Assembly: GCA_964594235.1 (NCBI GenBank)
Contig: CAZQMF010000007.1
Span: 1 to 47,010 of the forward strand
Source: CAYLHS01 sp964594235
Lineage (GTDB): Bacteria > Actinomycetota > Acidimicrobiia > Spongiisociales > UBA4744
DNA: 47,010 nt
Reading direction: 5' to 3'
Positions 30,246 through 39,523 of the stretch are shown here, piece after piece. The position numbers were made by a program, and so were the translations under genes. Positions within the stretch are counted from its first letter, which is position 1. The number at the start of each line of letters is the position of its first letter. The notes under the pieces are model-generated. The model saw only the letters and a program-made list of their open reading frames with translations. It did no database searches and had not been told where the DNA came from.

Positions 30246-30715
30246 TGGCTCGAGCGGACGGTGCCCCTGGCATCCTCACCACGACGCTCCAGAAAGCCGC
30301 TCACTGGGCACAAACCCAGTCGATGTGGCCCGCTACATTCGGACTGGCGTGCTGCGCCATCGAAATGATGGCCACCGGCGCCTCCCACTACGACCTCGCC
30401 AGATTCGGGATGGAGGTGTTCCGGGCATCGCCACGTCAGGCCGACCTGATGATCGTCGCCGGACGCGTCTCGCAGAAGATGGCCCCGGTTCTCAGGCAGG
30501 TGTACGACCAGATGGCCGAACCCAAGTGGGTGATCTCGATGGGAGCATGCGCGTCGACGGGCGGCATGTTCAACAACTACGCCCTGGTGCAGGGAGTCGA
30601 CGAAATCGTTCCCGTGGACATGTACATTCCCGGCTGCCCTCCAGGGCCGCAGTCACTCATGCACGGGATCCTCACTCTCCAGGCCAAGATCGTGTCGGGG
30701 GAGCTCGCACGATGA
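30245..30715 (+). CDS. nuoB: NADH-quinone oxidoreductase subunit B
   Basis: A 156-residue peripheral-arm subunit holding the terminal N2 4Fe-4S cluster next to the quinone. The ligands are the paired C36-C37 in FGLACCAIEMM, the Cys in SMGACASTGG, and the Cys in IPGCPPGPQ. Its ATG shares a base with the nuoA stop (TGATG) and its end overlaps nuoC (ATGA). Confidence 0.97.
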   Translation: MARADGAPGILTTTLQKAAHWAQTQSMWPATFGLACCAIEMMATGASHYDLARFGMEVFRASPRQADLMIVAGRVSQKMAPVLRQVYDQMAEPKWVISMGACASTGGMFNNYALVQGVDEIVPVDMYIPGCPPGPQSLMHGILTLQAKIVSGELAR

Positions 30716-31185
30716 CAGATCCGATCATCGCCGCACTTGCAGAGGGCCTCGGGGTCGAGTGGCAGCTGTCGAGCGGCCAGGACGTGCTGTTCGTTCCCAA
30801 GGAGAAGTGGCGCGACGCGGCCCAGGCTGCCAAGGACGCGGGGTTCGAGATGCTGGTCGACGAAACTGCCGTCGACTACCTCGGCGTTCGGGAGATTCGA
30901 TTCGAAGTCGTTGCCGGGCTCTTGTCACTCGAGCACAACCTCCGGATCCGTCTCAGGGCGGCTGTGCCTGAAGACGACGCGACCGTCGCGTCGCTCGTGC
31001 CGGTGTACCCCGGTGCCAACTTCTACGAGCGTGAGGTATACGACATGTTCGGGATCACGTTCGAGGGCCATCCCGACCTGACCAGGATCCTGATGCCCGA
31101 CGAGTGGCAGGGGCACCCGTTGCGCAAGGATTACGCGATGGGGTCGGTGCCCGTCCAGTTCAAGTCATCACCGGAGGCACGATGA
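30712..31185 (+). CDS. nuoC: NADH-quinone oxidoreductase subunit C
   Basis: A 157-residue peripheral-arm subunit. The family signature YPGANFYEREVYDMFGI and LMPDEWQGHPLRKDY near the C-terminus are present. It packs against NuoD and carries no cofactor. It is a stand-alone gene, not fused to nuoD. ATG 30712 overlaps the nuoB stop (ATGA) and the end overlaps nuoD the same way. Confidence 0.96.
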   Translation: MTDPIIAALAEGLGVEWQLSSGQDVLFVPKEKWRDAAQAAKDAGFEMLVDETAVDYLGVREIRFEVVAGLLSLEHNLRIRLRAAVPEDDATVASLVPVYPGANFYEREVYDMFGITFEGHPDLTRILMPDEWQGHPLRKDYAMGSVPVQFKSSPEAR

Positions 31186-32522
31186 GCCGCGAGCTCCACG
31201 AAATCTGGGTGAGCGGCACCGAGGAGCCGGAGTGGGTGCGTGACTCCACCGACGAGGGCTCTCAGAAGATGTCCGGCGAGGAACACGGCGGCCGCCTTCT
31301 CGAGCAGACAGGATCGACCGTCGACGACGACTTCATCGTCGAGGAAGAGGTGCAAGAAGACGAGCTGATGATCGTCAACATGGGGCCGCAGCACCCCTCC
31401 ACGCACGGAGTACTCCGGCTCCAGCTCGAGCTGGAGGGCGAGATCATTCGCCGGAGCAAGCCGATCATCGGCTACCTCCATACGGGGATGGAAAAGACCG
31501 GCGAAGAGCTGAGCTACCTCCAAGGGCCCACCAACGTCACCCGCATGGACTACATGTCTCCGTTCCACAACGAGCTGGCCTTTTCGCTCACCGTTGAGCA
31601 ACTGCTCGGTGTCGAGGTCCCTCCTCGGGCACAGGCGATACGGATTCTCATGACGGAACTCAACCGGGTTGCCTCCCACCAGGTGTTTCTCGCGACCGCC
31701 GGGATGGACATCGGGGCATTGTCGATGATGCTGTACGGCTTTCGGGATCGCGAGGCGATTCTCGCGTTCTTCGAGAAGACCACCGGCCTGCGGATGAACC
31801 ACAACTACATCCGTCCCGGCGGTGTCGCAGCCGACCTGCCGGGTGGCTGGAGAGCGGACATCGCCGACATCATCGAGAAGGCCCTCGATGGCCTTGCCGA
31901 CTACGAGGACCTCCTCAAACACAACCCCATCTGGGAGGAACGCACCATCGGCGTCGGAGTCGTCACCGCCGAAGAGGCGCTCGCCTACGGCATTACCGGA
32001 CCGAACCTGCGTGCCACGGGGGTCGACTGGGATCTCAGAAAGGCACAGCCGTACTGTGGAATCGAGCAGTATGAGTTCGAAGTGCCGGTCGGTCGCAACG
32101 GTGATGTGTACGACCGGTACCGGGTGCGAGTCGGAGAGATCACGCAGTCGCTGCACATCGTCCGACAGGTCGCTGAGTCGATGCCAAAGGGCGACTATCG
32201 CAGCGAGGACCGCAAGGTCACACCGCCGCCACGGGCACGGATCGACCAGTCGATGGAGGCACTCATCCACCACTTCAAGATCTTCACGGAGGGGTTCAAG
32301 GTGCCGGAGGGTGAGGCCTACGTGGCGATCGAGTCGCCACGAGGAGAGCTCGCCGCCTACCTGGTGTCCGACGGGAGCGCTCGACCGCTTCGCATGCACA
32401 TGCGCACTCCGTCGTTCGCGAGCATTCAGGGGCTCCCGATCGCCATGTCCGATTCGCTGATCGCCGACACGGTCGCCACGATCTCGTCGTTCGACCCCGT
32501 GATCGGGGACGTGGACCGATGA
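31182..32522 (+). CDS. nuoD: NADH-quinone oxidoreductase subunit D
   Basis: A 446-residue, 49-kDa-type subunit forming the quinone site with NuoB; NMGPQHPSTHGVLRL, YLHTGMEK and the C-terminal SFDPVIGDVDR are canonical. An acidic extension of about 60 residues precedes the conserved start, longer than usual. ATG 31182 has GGAGG upstream and overlaps nuoC (ATGA); internal starts could remove part of the extension. It is followed by a duplicated palindromic element rather than a direct overlap with nuoE. Confidence 0.95.
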   Translation: MSRELHEIWVSGTEEPEWVRDSTDEGSQKMSGEEHGGRLLEQTGSTVDDDFIVEEEVQEDELMIVNMGPQHPSTHGVLRLQLELEGEIIRRSKPIIGYLHTGMEKTGEELSYLQGPTNVTRMDYMSPFHNELAFSLTVEQLLGVEVPPRAQAIRILMTELNRVASHQVFLATAGMDIGALSMMLYGFRDREAILAFFEKTTGLRMNHNYIRPGGVAADLPGGWRADIADIIEKALDGLADYEDLLKHNPIWEERTIGVGVVTAEEALAYGITGPNLRATGVDWDLRKAQPYCGIEQYEFEVPVGRNGDVYDRYRVRVGEITQSLHIVRQVAESMPKGDYRSEDRKVTPPPRARIDQSMEALIHHFKIFTEGFKVPEGEAYVAIESPRGELAAYLVSDGSARPLRMHMRTPSFASIQGLPIAMSDSLIADTVATISSFDPVIGDVDR

Positions 32523-32528
32523 TGACTT

Positions 32529-32639
32529 CTCGTTCTTGTCAACCTCATCCTCGCCCAGCGGTGCTCATCTTGACAAGAACCAGCACCCCTCGTTCTTGTC
32601 AATCTCATCCTCGCCCAGCGGTGCTCATCTTGACAAGAA
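32529..32639. repeat. Two-copy palindrome-ended element between nuoD and nuoE
   Basis: A 51-base element occurs twice (32529-32579 and 32589-32639) at a period of exactly 60 bases, differing at a single base (C/T at 32543/32603). Each copy is bounded by TTCTTGTCAA and TTGACAAGAA, perfect inverted ends that can form a hairpin. It breaks the otherwise overlapped nuo gene chain and its second copy ends where the nuoE ribosome site (AAGGGGGG) begins. Confidence 0.9.
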
Positions 32640-32649
32640 GGGGGGCTGG

Positions 32650-33264
32650 ATGAGCTGGAGTCCTGAGACCCTCGAACGAGCCGAGGCGATCATCGCCCGG
32701 TACCCGCAGCGGCGGTCGGCGGTCATGCCGCTGCTCTACATCGCGATGCGTGAAGACGGGTACCTGACCGAAGACGGAATGCGCCAGGTGGCCGAACTGA
32801 CCGGTCTCACTCCGATGCAGGTCGACTCGGTCGCGAGTTTCTACGGCATGTTCAAGAAGATCCCGCAGGGCCGCTATCTGATCTCGGTGTGCACCTCGAT
32901 TTCCTGCATGCTGCTCGGGGCAGACGACGTCATGAGTTCTGCCGAGGACGAGGTAGGCGTGCCGGCAGGTGAGACAGATGCGGAAGGCGTTGTGAGCGTC
33001 GAACACGTGGAATGCATCGGGGCGTGTGGAGGTGCGCCGGCCGTCCAGGTCAACTACGAACTCGCGGAAGGCATGACCCCTGAATCGATCGTCGAGATGA
33101 TCCGGTGGCTCCGTCAAACGAAGCCCGACGTCGTCCGGGCAGACGAACTCCAGGAGCGGTTTGGTGGCACGAAGTCATTCGATCCGGGCATTCTCGAAGC
33201 GCAGGGGGCCGTCGGCCCCTTCCCGGCGTTCGATCCGTACGGAACCGCGGGGGGTGGGTCATGA
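32650..33264 (+). CDS. nuoE: NADH-quinone oxidoreductase subunit E
   Basis: A 204-residue, 24-kDa-type subunit with a thioredoxin-like 2Fe-2S domain (cluster N1a). The four ligands are seen in SVCTSISC and ECIGACGGAP. It pairs with NuoF. ATG 32650 is chosen: homology begins right there and AAGGGGGG lies 5 bases upstream. An in-frame path continues upstream through the duplicated element, so an extended form is formally possible. The end overlaps nuoF by ATGA. Confidence 0.95.
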   Translation: MSWSPETLERAEAIIARYPQRRSAVMPLLYIAMREDGYLTEDGMRQVAELTGLTPMQVDSVASFYGMFKKIPQGRYLISVCTSISCMLLGADDVMSSAEDEVGVPAGETDAEGVVSVEHVECIGACGGAPAVQVNYELAEGMTPESIVEMIRWLRQTKPDVVRADELQERFGGTKSFDPGILEAQGAVGPFPAFDPYGTAGGGS

Positions 33265-34559
33265 GCGCCTACCCGCAGGTGCTGACGAAGCGGATGATCG
33301 AACACCCGTCAGACAGCCACAGGATCGACGTCTACGAAGAAACCGGGGGCTACAAGAGCGCCCGCGCAGCGCTCGACATGACACGAGACGAACTCGTCGA
33401 AATGGTCAAAGCATCGGGTCTCATCGGGCGTGGCGGTGCAGGATTCTCCGCGGGGATGAAATGGAGCTTCCTCGCTCCGCCCAGACCCGCCTACCTCGTC
33501 GTCAACGGTGACGAGTCCGAGCCGGGGACGTTCAAGGACCGGCAACTCCTCGAGCGCGATCCCCACCAGATGATCGAAGGGATCATCATCACCTCGATCG
33601 CCAACGAAGTCCACGAAGCGTTTATCTACATCCGTGGCGAATACCCGAAACCCGCACGCCGCGTGCAGGGGGCCCTCGCAGAGGCTTACAGAAAGGGCTA
33701 CCTCGGCAAGGGCATCTTCGGCACCGACTACGACTTGGAGGTGACCGTTCATCTTGGCGGCGGTGCGTACATCTGCGGGGAGGAGACCGCCCTCATCAAC
33801 AGCCTCGAAGGTCGACGGGGAGAACCTCGCCTCAAGCCCCCGTACTTCCCGGCCGCCAAGGGCCTGTACATGATGCCGACGATCGTCAACAACGTGGAGA
33901 CGATCTCGAACCTTCCCTACATCATCGAGCACGGTCCCGACGTGTACAAGGCACTGGGAGACGAGGCGGACACCGGCACATTCCTGTTCTCCGTGTCCGG
34001 TCACGTCGTCAAGCCAGGCAACTACGAGCTGCCTCGGGGTATCACCTGGCGCGAGCTGATCTTCGACGTCGCCGGAGGCATGAGGGACGGCAACGGACTC
34101 AAGACATGGATTCCCGGCGGCGCGAGTGCTCCGTGGTTCGTTCCTTCGGACCATCTCGATGATCCGATCACGAGGGATGCATGCGAGAAAGCAGGATCGA
34201 TGCTCGGCTCTGGCGCAGTGATCGTCATGGATGACACGACCTGCGTCATCAGGGCCGCCGAGCGGGTTGTTCGATTCTTCTCTCACGAGTCCTGTGGCCA
34301 GTGCACACCATGTCGCGAGGGCACAACGTGGGAGGAGCAGGTTCTTCGGCGCATCGAGATGGGCGCCGGCCGCGAGGTGGATGCCGACCTGCTGCTCGAC
34401 ATCGCCGACAACATCAGCCCCGGACTCGCATGGCCCCCGAAGATGACGACCATCTGTCCACTCGGCCCGTCGTCCGTGTCACCGATCACCTCGATCATGA
34501 CGTACTTCAAGGACGAGGTCATGCAGCACATCCACGGTGGGGGGTGTCCCTTTGAGTGA
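33261..34559 (+). CDS. nuoF: NADH-quinone oxidoreductase subunit F
   Basis: A 432-residue, 51-kDa-type subunit that oxidises NADH. FMN and NADH sites are GRGGAGFSAGMKW and NGDESEPGTFKDR; cluster N3 ligands are ESCGQCTPCREGT and the later Cys in TTICPLGPS. ATG 33261 overlaps the nuoE stop. The stop overlaps the likely nuoG start by 8 bases. Confidence 0.97.
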   Translation: MSAYPQVLTKRMIEHPSDSHRIDVYEETGGYKSARAALDMTRDELVEMVKASGLIGRGGAGFSAGMKWSFLAPPRPAYLVVNGDESEPGTFKDRQLLERDPHQMIEGIIITSIANEVHEAFIYIRGEYPKPARRVQGALAEAYRKGYLGKGIFGTDYDLEVTVHLGGGAYICGEETALINSLEGRRGEPRLKPPYFPAAKGLYMMPTIVNNVETISNLPYIIEHGPDVYKALGDEADTGTFLFSVSGHVVKPGNYELPRGITWRELIFDVAGGMRDGNGLKTWIPGGASAPWFVPSDHLDDPITRDACEKAGSMLGSGAVIVMDDTTCVIRAAERVVRFFSHESCGQCTPCREGTTWEEQVLRRIEMGAGREVDADLLLDIADNISPGLAWPPKMTTICPLGPSSVSPITSIMTYFKDEVMQHIHGGGCPFE

Positions 34560-36981
34560 GCTCGTGAAGGTCACCGTCGACGGTAGGGAGCTCGACGTCC
34601 CGAAGGGTCAACCCGTCATCGACGCTGCCAGGGAGGCCGGTGTCTACATCCCCCATTTCTGTCACCATCCACGACTCGAGCCCGTTGGCATGTGCCGTGC
34701 CTGTCTCGTCGAACTCGAAACGCCACGAGGGATGGTTCTGACACCCTCTTGCACGCTCTTCGCGGCGGACGGGCAGGTAGTTCATACGACCACACCGGTC
34801 GTCAAGAAGGCCCAAGAGGGCGTGCTCGAGTTCCTGCTCATCAACCACCCTCTCGACTGCCCGGTATGTGACAAGGGTGGTGAGTGTCCACTTCAGGACC
34901 AGACGGTCGGCTACGGACCAGGCGAGAGCCGCTTCGTCGAGGAGAAGCGACACTTCGAGAAGCCGATACCCGTGTCCGATCTGGTTCTCCTCGACAGGGA
35001 ACGGTGCATCCTCTGCGCTCGCTGCGTGCGCTTCGCCGACGAGGTCGCGGGCGACCCGCTCATCGAGTTCGCTGATCGAGGCAACAACACCCGGATCGCC
35101 ACGTTCCCCGACGAACCGTTTTCCTCGTACTTCTCAGGTAACACCGTGCAGATCTGCCCGGTCGGTGCGCTCACCGCGGTGCCGTACCGATTCAGGGCTC
35201 GGCCGTGGGACCTTCGCAAGGCCGCATCCACGTGCCACCAGTGCTCGGCCGGCGAGAGCATCGAAATCGACGCCAGCCAGAACGACGTGTTGCGATTCAC
35301 GGGTGTCGACAACGACGCGACGAACCAGGGATGGCTCAACGACAAGTGCAGATTCGGATTCGAGTTCATCGGATCGAAAGACAGACTTCGGGTCCCGCTC
35401 ATCAAGAACGAAGACGGCACCTTCAGAGAGGCCGACTGGGCCGAAGCGCTCGATCTGACCGCCGGACGGCTGCGGGAGATCGTGGAGGCCGGCGGAGGGG
35501 CCGCCGTCGCAGGACTGGGCGGTGCCCGAGGAACCAACGAGGACGCGTACGTCTTCTCCAAGTTCATGCGCACGGTCATCGGCTCCAATCACGTCGATGC
35601 CCAGATGGACGACGGGCTCGATCCCAAGTTGCTCGTCGCGGTCGATCGCAAGGCGACGATCTCCGACCTCGACAGTGCCAGTTCGATCCTGGTGTGGGGC
35701 CCCGACCTGAAAGAAGAATCCGGAACGCTGTATCTCCGAGTTCGCCAGGCCGCTCAGAAGCGAGGCGTGAAACTGGTCGTCGTACATCCTCGGAGAACGG
35801 GCCTCGACGACTGCACCAAGCACAAGATCTCCTACCGGCCCGGGCAGGGGCCGGACGTGCTCAGGGCACTCGCCGCAGGAGACGGTGAGTACGCCGCCGC
35901 CAGGGCCGTTCTCGATGAGGGTCCGGTCGTCGCGATCGTGGGACGCACCGGACTCACCGAGAACCCGAAGCTGGCTGAGTCCGTCGCCGCGTTCGTTTCT
36001 ACCCTTCCAGAGGCGAAAGTGATGCCGTTCGCACGCCGCTCGAACGTCTACGGAGCGCTCGACATGGGCCTGGCCCCCGGACTTCTACCGGGAAGAGTCA
36101 CTCTCGACGATGCCGACCAGGTCGCCGCATTCGAGGCAGTGGTCGGGGCCGTTCCCGACCATGAGGGTCGTGATGCCAGAGGTATCCTCGAAGGACTCGA
36201 GGGCGGGGAGCTGAAGGCATTGGTGATGGTGGGAGCGGATCCGGTTCGGGACGTTCCGAACGGGGCCCTGGCAGCACGGGCACTCGACTCGGCCGAGTTC
36301 ACGGTTGCGCTCGATCTGTTTCTCACCGACTCATCGTCACGCGCCGACGTTGTGTTCCCGGCGGAAACCTTCGCAGAGAAGGAAGGCACCACCACGAACG
36401 TGGAAGGCCGTGTTCAGAAGGTTGCGCGCATCGTTGCGGGGCCGGGCCAGACACAGGCCGACTGGTCGATCCTCGAAGAGATCGCTCGCCGGATGGGGGC
36501 TCCCATGGGGTTCCAGGATGCTGCTTCTGTCAGCGCCGAGATCGCACGCGTTGCGCCCGCGTACACAGGGATCGGATGGGGCGATCTCTTTGGTGACGGC
36601 GTGGTGGTTCCTCGCGAGGGAGTGGAACAGCCGCTTCGTTATCAGCCGGTCGATCACCAAATGGCGTCGGTATCTGCGCCATTCGTCCTGCATCTCGCCA
36701 GGACGTTGTATGACGACGGTGTCGAGATGCGGCACTCGCTATCGCTTCATAATCTCGCTCCCGGCGCCCGGGTGTACCTGCATCCGGCCGACGCAGCGAC
36801 GCTCGGGGTCGCGGAAGGGGATGAGGTGACGGTCGAGACTGCGTCGGGCGCTGCCTCTGCGTCGGCCACCTTCGACGCCTCGCTGGTACGAGGGGTCGTG
36901 TACGTTCCGTTCAACCAGCCGGGGATGTCCTCGCTCGGTGATGAGGTCGAGGTGACGGTGCGGAAGGGGGTGTCCGGCTGA
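34552..36981 (+). CDS. nuoG: NADH-quinone oxidoreductase subunit G
   Basis: About 809 residues, 75-kDa-type. The N-terminus has the 2Fe-2S site (FCHHPRLEPVGMCRACLVE plus PSCT), the His-Cys N5 site (HPLDCPVCDKGGECPL) and the N4 site (CILCARCVRFADE and CPVG). The molybdopterin-like half starts with STCHQCSAGES: the third Cys of the CxxCxxxC N7 motif is Glu, though a later Cys (LNDKC) remains, so N7 is probably missing or altered. The TTG at 34552 is preferred (GGGGGGTG upstream, overlap with nuoF), but GTG 34564 or GTG 34537 cannot be excluded. It overlaps nuoH by TGATG. Confidence 0.93.
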   Translation: MSELVKVTVDGRELDVPKGQPVIDAAREAGVYIPHFCHHPRLEPVGMCRACLVELETPRGMVLTPSCTLFAADGQVVHTTTPVVKKAQEGVLEFLLINHPLDCPVCDKGGECPLQDQTVGYGPGESRFVEEKRHFEKPIPVSDLVLLDRERCILCARCVRFADEVAGDPLIEFADRGNNTRIATFPDEPFSSYFSGNTVQICPVGALTAVPYRFRARPWDLRKAASTCHQCSAGESIEIDASQNDVLRFTGVDNDATNQGWLNDKCRFGFEFIGSKDRLRVPLIKNEDGTFREADWAEALDLTAGRLREIVEAGGGAAVAGLGGARGTNEDAYVFSKFMRTVIGSNHVDAQMDDGLDPKLLVAVDRKATISDLDSASSILVWGPDLKEESGTLYLRVRQAAQKRGVKLVVVHPRRTGLDDCTKHKISYRPGQGPDVLRALAAGDGEYAAARAVLDEGPVVAIVGRTGLTENPKLAESVAAFVSTLPEAKVMPFARRSNVYGALDMGLAPGLLPGRVTLDDADQVAAFEAVVGAVPDHEGRDARGILEGLEGGELKALVMVGADPVRDVPNGALAARALDSAEFTVALDLFLTDSSSRADVVFPAETFAEKEGTTTNVEGRVQKVARIVAGPGQTQADWSILEEIARRMGAPMGFQDAASVSAEIARVAPAYTGIGWGDLFGDGVVVPREGVEQPLRYQPVDHQMASVSAPFVLHLARTLYDDGVEMRHSLSLHNLAPGARVYLHPADAATLGVAEGDEVTVETASGAASASATFDASLVRGVVYVPFNQPGMSSLGDEVEVTVRKGVSG

Positions 36982-38075
36982 TGGACTGGTGGGACATCGG
37001 GATCGCCGCGATCAAGGTCATCGTCATCTTCGCGATGCTCATGGTCGTCGTGCTGTTGCTCGTCTGGTCGGAGCGGAAGGTCGTCGCGGACATGCAGAAC
37101 CGGATCGGGCCGTTCCGTGCAGGGCCGTTCGGTGTACTTCAGACGGTTGCGGACGGCCTGAAACTGTTCTTCAAAGAGGCCATCACGCCACGCAAGGCCG
37201 ATTTCGGTCTCTACATCCTCGCTCCGGTCATCGCACTGATTCCGGCCTTCCTGATCTTCCTGGTGATTCCGATCGGCCCCGCGTTCACGGTGACGCTCGG
37301 GGGTATCGAACGGACGATCAGCCTTCAAGGAACCGACCTGAACATCGGACTTCTCTACATCCTCGCCTTCTCATCGATCGCGGTCTACGCGGTGGTGCTT
37401 GCCGGGTGGTCGTCAGGGTCGAAGTACCCGTTGCTCGGTGCTGTGCGTGCAACGGCGCAGGCCATCTCGTACGAGGCAGCGATCGGACTCGCTCTCGTCC
37501 CGGTCGTGTTCTACTCGGGCAGCCTCTCGATCCAGCAAATCGTCGCCTCCCAGTCGGGGTCCTACGCCGACCTCTTCGGATGGCCGATCCTGATGGTGAT
37601 CCCCCGATGGAACATCATCCCGATGTTCGTGTCGTTCGTCATCTTCTTCATCGCCGGCGTCGCTGAGACCAACCGGGCGCCGTTCGACATGGTCGAGGCG
37701 GAACAGGAGTTGGTCGGCGGGTTCCACACCGAGTACTCGGGGATGCGCTTCGCATGGTTCTTCCTCGCCGAGTACATCAACATGTTCAACATGTCGGCGC
37801 TCACCACCACCCTCTTCCTCGGGGGGTGGAACGGCCCTACGTTCGACGGACGGATCCCGACCTGGATATCGGCACTGCTCCCGATCCTCTACTTCTTCCT
37901 CAAGACGATCGTCGTCCTGTTCATGTTCATGTGGGTGCGGGCGACGATGCCTCGAATCAGGTACGACCGGCTGATGACATTGGGATGGAAAGGTCTGATC
38001 CCCGCCGCTCTCGCGTGGCTGGTGTTCGTCACGATCGTCATCGGCCTTCGGCAGTTTGGATTGCCATGGGCATGA
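36981..38075 (+). CDS. nuoH: NADH-quinone oxidoreductase subunit H
   Basis: A 364-residue membrane subunit with eight helices that joins the peripheral and membrane arms and lines the quinone tunnel. SERKVVADMQNRIGP and the loop NRAPFDMVEAEQEL with GFHTEYSGMRF are canonical. ATG 36981 overlaps the nuoG stop (TGATG). Confidence 0.97.
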   Translation: MDWWDIGIAAIKVIVIFAMLMVVVLLLVWSERKVVADMQNRIGPFRAGPFGVLQTVADGLKLFFKEAITPRKADFGLYILAPVIALIPAFLIFLVIPIGPAFTVTLGGIERTISLQGTDLNIGLLYILAFSSIAVYAVVLAGWSSGSKYPLLGAVRATAQAISYEAAIGLALVPVVFYSGSLSIQQIVASQSGSYADLFGWPILMVIPRWNIIPMFVSFVIFFIAGVAETNRAPFDMVEAEQELVGGFHTEYSGMRFAWFFLAEYINMFNMSALTTTLFLGGWNGPTFDGRIPTWISALLPILYFFLKTIVVLFMFMWVRATMPRIRYDRLMTLGWKGLIPAALAWLVFVTIVIGLRQFGLPWA

Positions 38076-38695
38076 TCTCCGAAATCGCCAGAGGCCTCAA
38101 GGTCACCTTCGGGATCGGGATCAGGACCATCTTCGGAGATGGCCTCGTCACCGAACGCTACCCGCAGGAGTTCCGAGAGAAACCACAGCGGTTCCACGGG
38201 CGCCATCAGCTCAACCGGTATCCGGACGGAACCGAGAAGTGCATCGGATGCGAATTGTGTGCCGGTGCCTGTCCCGCCCACTGCATCTACGTACGTGGCG
38301 CCGACAACCCTCCCGACGCCCCGGTGAGCCCGGGGGAGCGGTACGGGTTCGTCTACGACATCAACATGCTCCGCTGTATCTTCTGCGGACTCTGCGTCGA
38401 GGCATGCCCGACCGAGGCGATCACGATGACGCAGCTCTTCGAGATGTCGGTGACCAACCGGCAGGATGCCATCTACACCAAGAAGGAACTGCTGGTCCAG
38501 CAGGACGGCACACCGAACCACATGTTCGCCGAGGACAAGTTCGCCGACTTCGAAGAACTCACCGAAGGCGACGGGTGGATGCGGGCTACCGCCCCGTCCG
38601 GTCGCGCGGCCTATGAAGGGATCGTCGGATGGACTCCCCGGGCCGGCAAGGAGCGGCTCCCCGAGGAGGGCCAGTCATCGGAGGACGAGTCATGA
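38072..38695 (+). CDS. nuoI: NADH-quinone oxidoreductase subunit I
   Basis: A 207-residue, 23-kDa-type ferredoxin subunit with two 4Fe-4S clusters (N6a/N6b): CIGCELCAGACPAHCI and CIFCGLCVEACPTEAI. The ATG at 38072 is preferred because it overlaps the nuoH stop as ATGA, the rule in this operon; ATG 38066 is two codons upstream. The C-terminus is an acidic tail. The end overlaps nuoJ (ATGA). Confidence 0.96.
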   Translation: MISEIARGLKVTFGIGIRTIFGDGLVTERYPQEFREKPQRFHGRHQLNRYPDGTEKCIGCELCAGACPAHCIYVRGADNPPDAPVSPGERYGFVYDINMLRCIFCGLCVEACPTEAITMTQLFEMSVTNRQDAIYTKKELLVQQDGTPNHMFAEDKFADFEELTEGDGWMRATAPSGRAAYEGIVGWTPRAGKERLPEEGQSSEDES

Positions 38696-39219
38696 CTGAA
38701 CTGGTGCTCTTCTTCCTGTTCGGTGCGCTGGCGATCGTCGGTGCGCTGGCGGTGGTCTTCGCCAAGAACCCTGTACGGTCGGCGATGGGGTTGATCCTCA
38801 CGATGCTGTCGCTCGCCGTGTTCTACGTCGTGCAGTCCGCCTACTTCGTCGCAGCCGTGCAGGTGATCGTGTACGCCGGTGCGGTGATGACCCTGTTCCT
38901 GTTCGTGATCATGCTCATCGGCGTCGACCGGTCGGAAGATCTGAAAGAACGCATCCCCTGGCAGCGGCCCATGTTGTACGTGCTGGGTCTCGTCGTCCTG
39001 GGTGTCGTCGTGGCGATCCTCATTGGCAACGACTGGTCGTGGGTGACAGGCGTGTCGAACGTCGCCGAGACCCCGGTCGGGAGCGCCGAAGCGATCGGCG
39101 CGGGGCTCTTCTCCGACTGGGTGCTGCCGTTTGAGGCCACATCGCTGCTGCTCATCGTTGCGGCTGTCGGGGCCATCGCCCTCGCGTACTTCCCAGCCAA
39201 GAGGAGGGAGCGGGAATGA
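38692..39219 (+). CDS. nuoJ: NADH-quinone oxidoreductase subunit J
   Basis: A 175-residue membrane subunit with five helices. AKNPVRSAMGLIL and the third-helix VIVYAGAVMTLFLFVIML with its pi-bulge region are typical. ATG 38692 overlaps the nuoI stop, and its own stop overlaps nuoK. Confidence 0.95.
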   Translation: MTELVLFFLFGALAIVGALAVVFAKNPVRSAMGLILTMLSLAVFYVVQSAYFVAAVQVIVYAGAVMTLFLFVIMLIGVDRSEDLKERIPWQRPMLYVLGLVVLGVVVAILIGNDWSWVTGVSNVAETPVGSAEAIGAGLFSDWVLPFEATSLLLIVAAVGAIALAYFPAKRRERE

Positions 39220-39521
39220 TCGTCACCGCCGGCTGGTACATGACTCTCGCAGCGGTGCTGTTCGGCATCGGGGCAGTGGGCATCCTGACGCGTCGGAACG
39301 CCGTCGTGATGTTCATGTGTATCGAGCTGATGCTGAACGCAGTGAACCTGACGTTCATCGCCGCCGGCCAGGAGCTGCGTGACCTCACCGGCCAGCTCGC
39401 CGTGTTCTTCGTACTCGTCGTGGCCGCCGCGGAAGTCGTCGTCGGCCTCGCGATCATCGTTGCCGTGTTCCGGAACCGCAAGACTGCCTCCGTCGACGAG
39501 TTCAACGAGCTGAGGGGGTGA
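39216..39521 (+). CDS. nuoK: NADH-quinone oxidoreductase subunit K
   Basis: A 101-residue, three-helix subunit of the proton-pumping arm. The helix-2 Glu is in MCIELMLNAVNLTF and the helix-3 Glu in VVAAAEVVVGLAI. ATG 39216 overlaps the nuoJ stop (ATGA). Confidence 0.96.
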   Translation: MIVTAGWYMTLAAVLFGIGAVGILTRRNAVVMFMCIELMLNAVNLTFIAAGQELRDLTGQLAVFFVLVVAAAEVVVGLAIIVAVFRNRKTASVDEFNELRG

Positions 39522-39523
39522 CG

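Noticed and set aside
32529..32639. CRISPR array
   Set aside because: Only two long copies with a 9-base gap, no spacers of proper length and no cas genes.
32536..32649. N-terminal extension of NuoE through the duplicated element
   Set aside because: NuoE homology and a ribosome site both begin at 32650; the extension is only the repeat translated twice.
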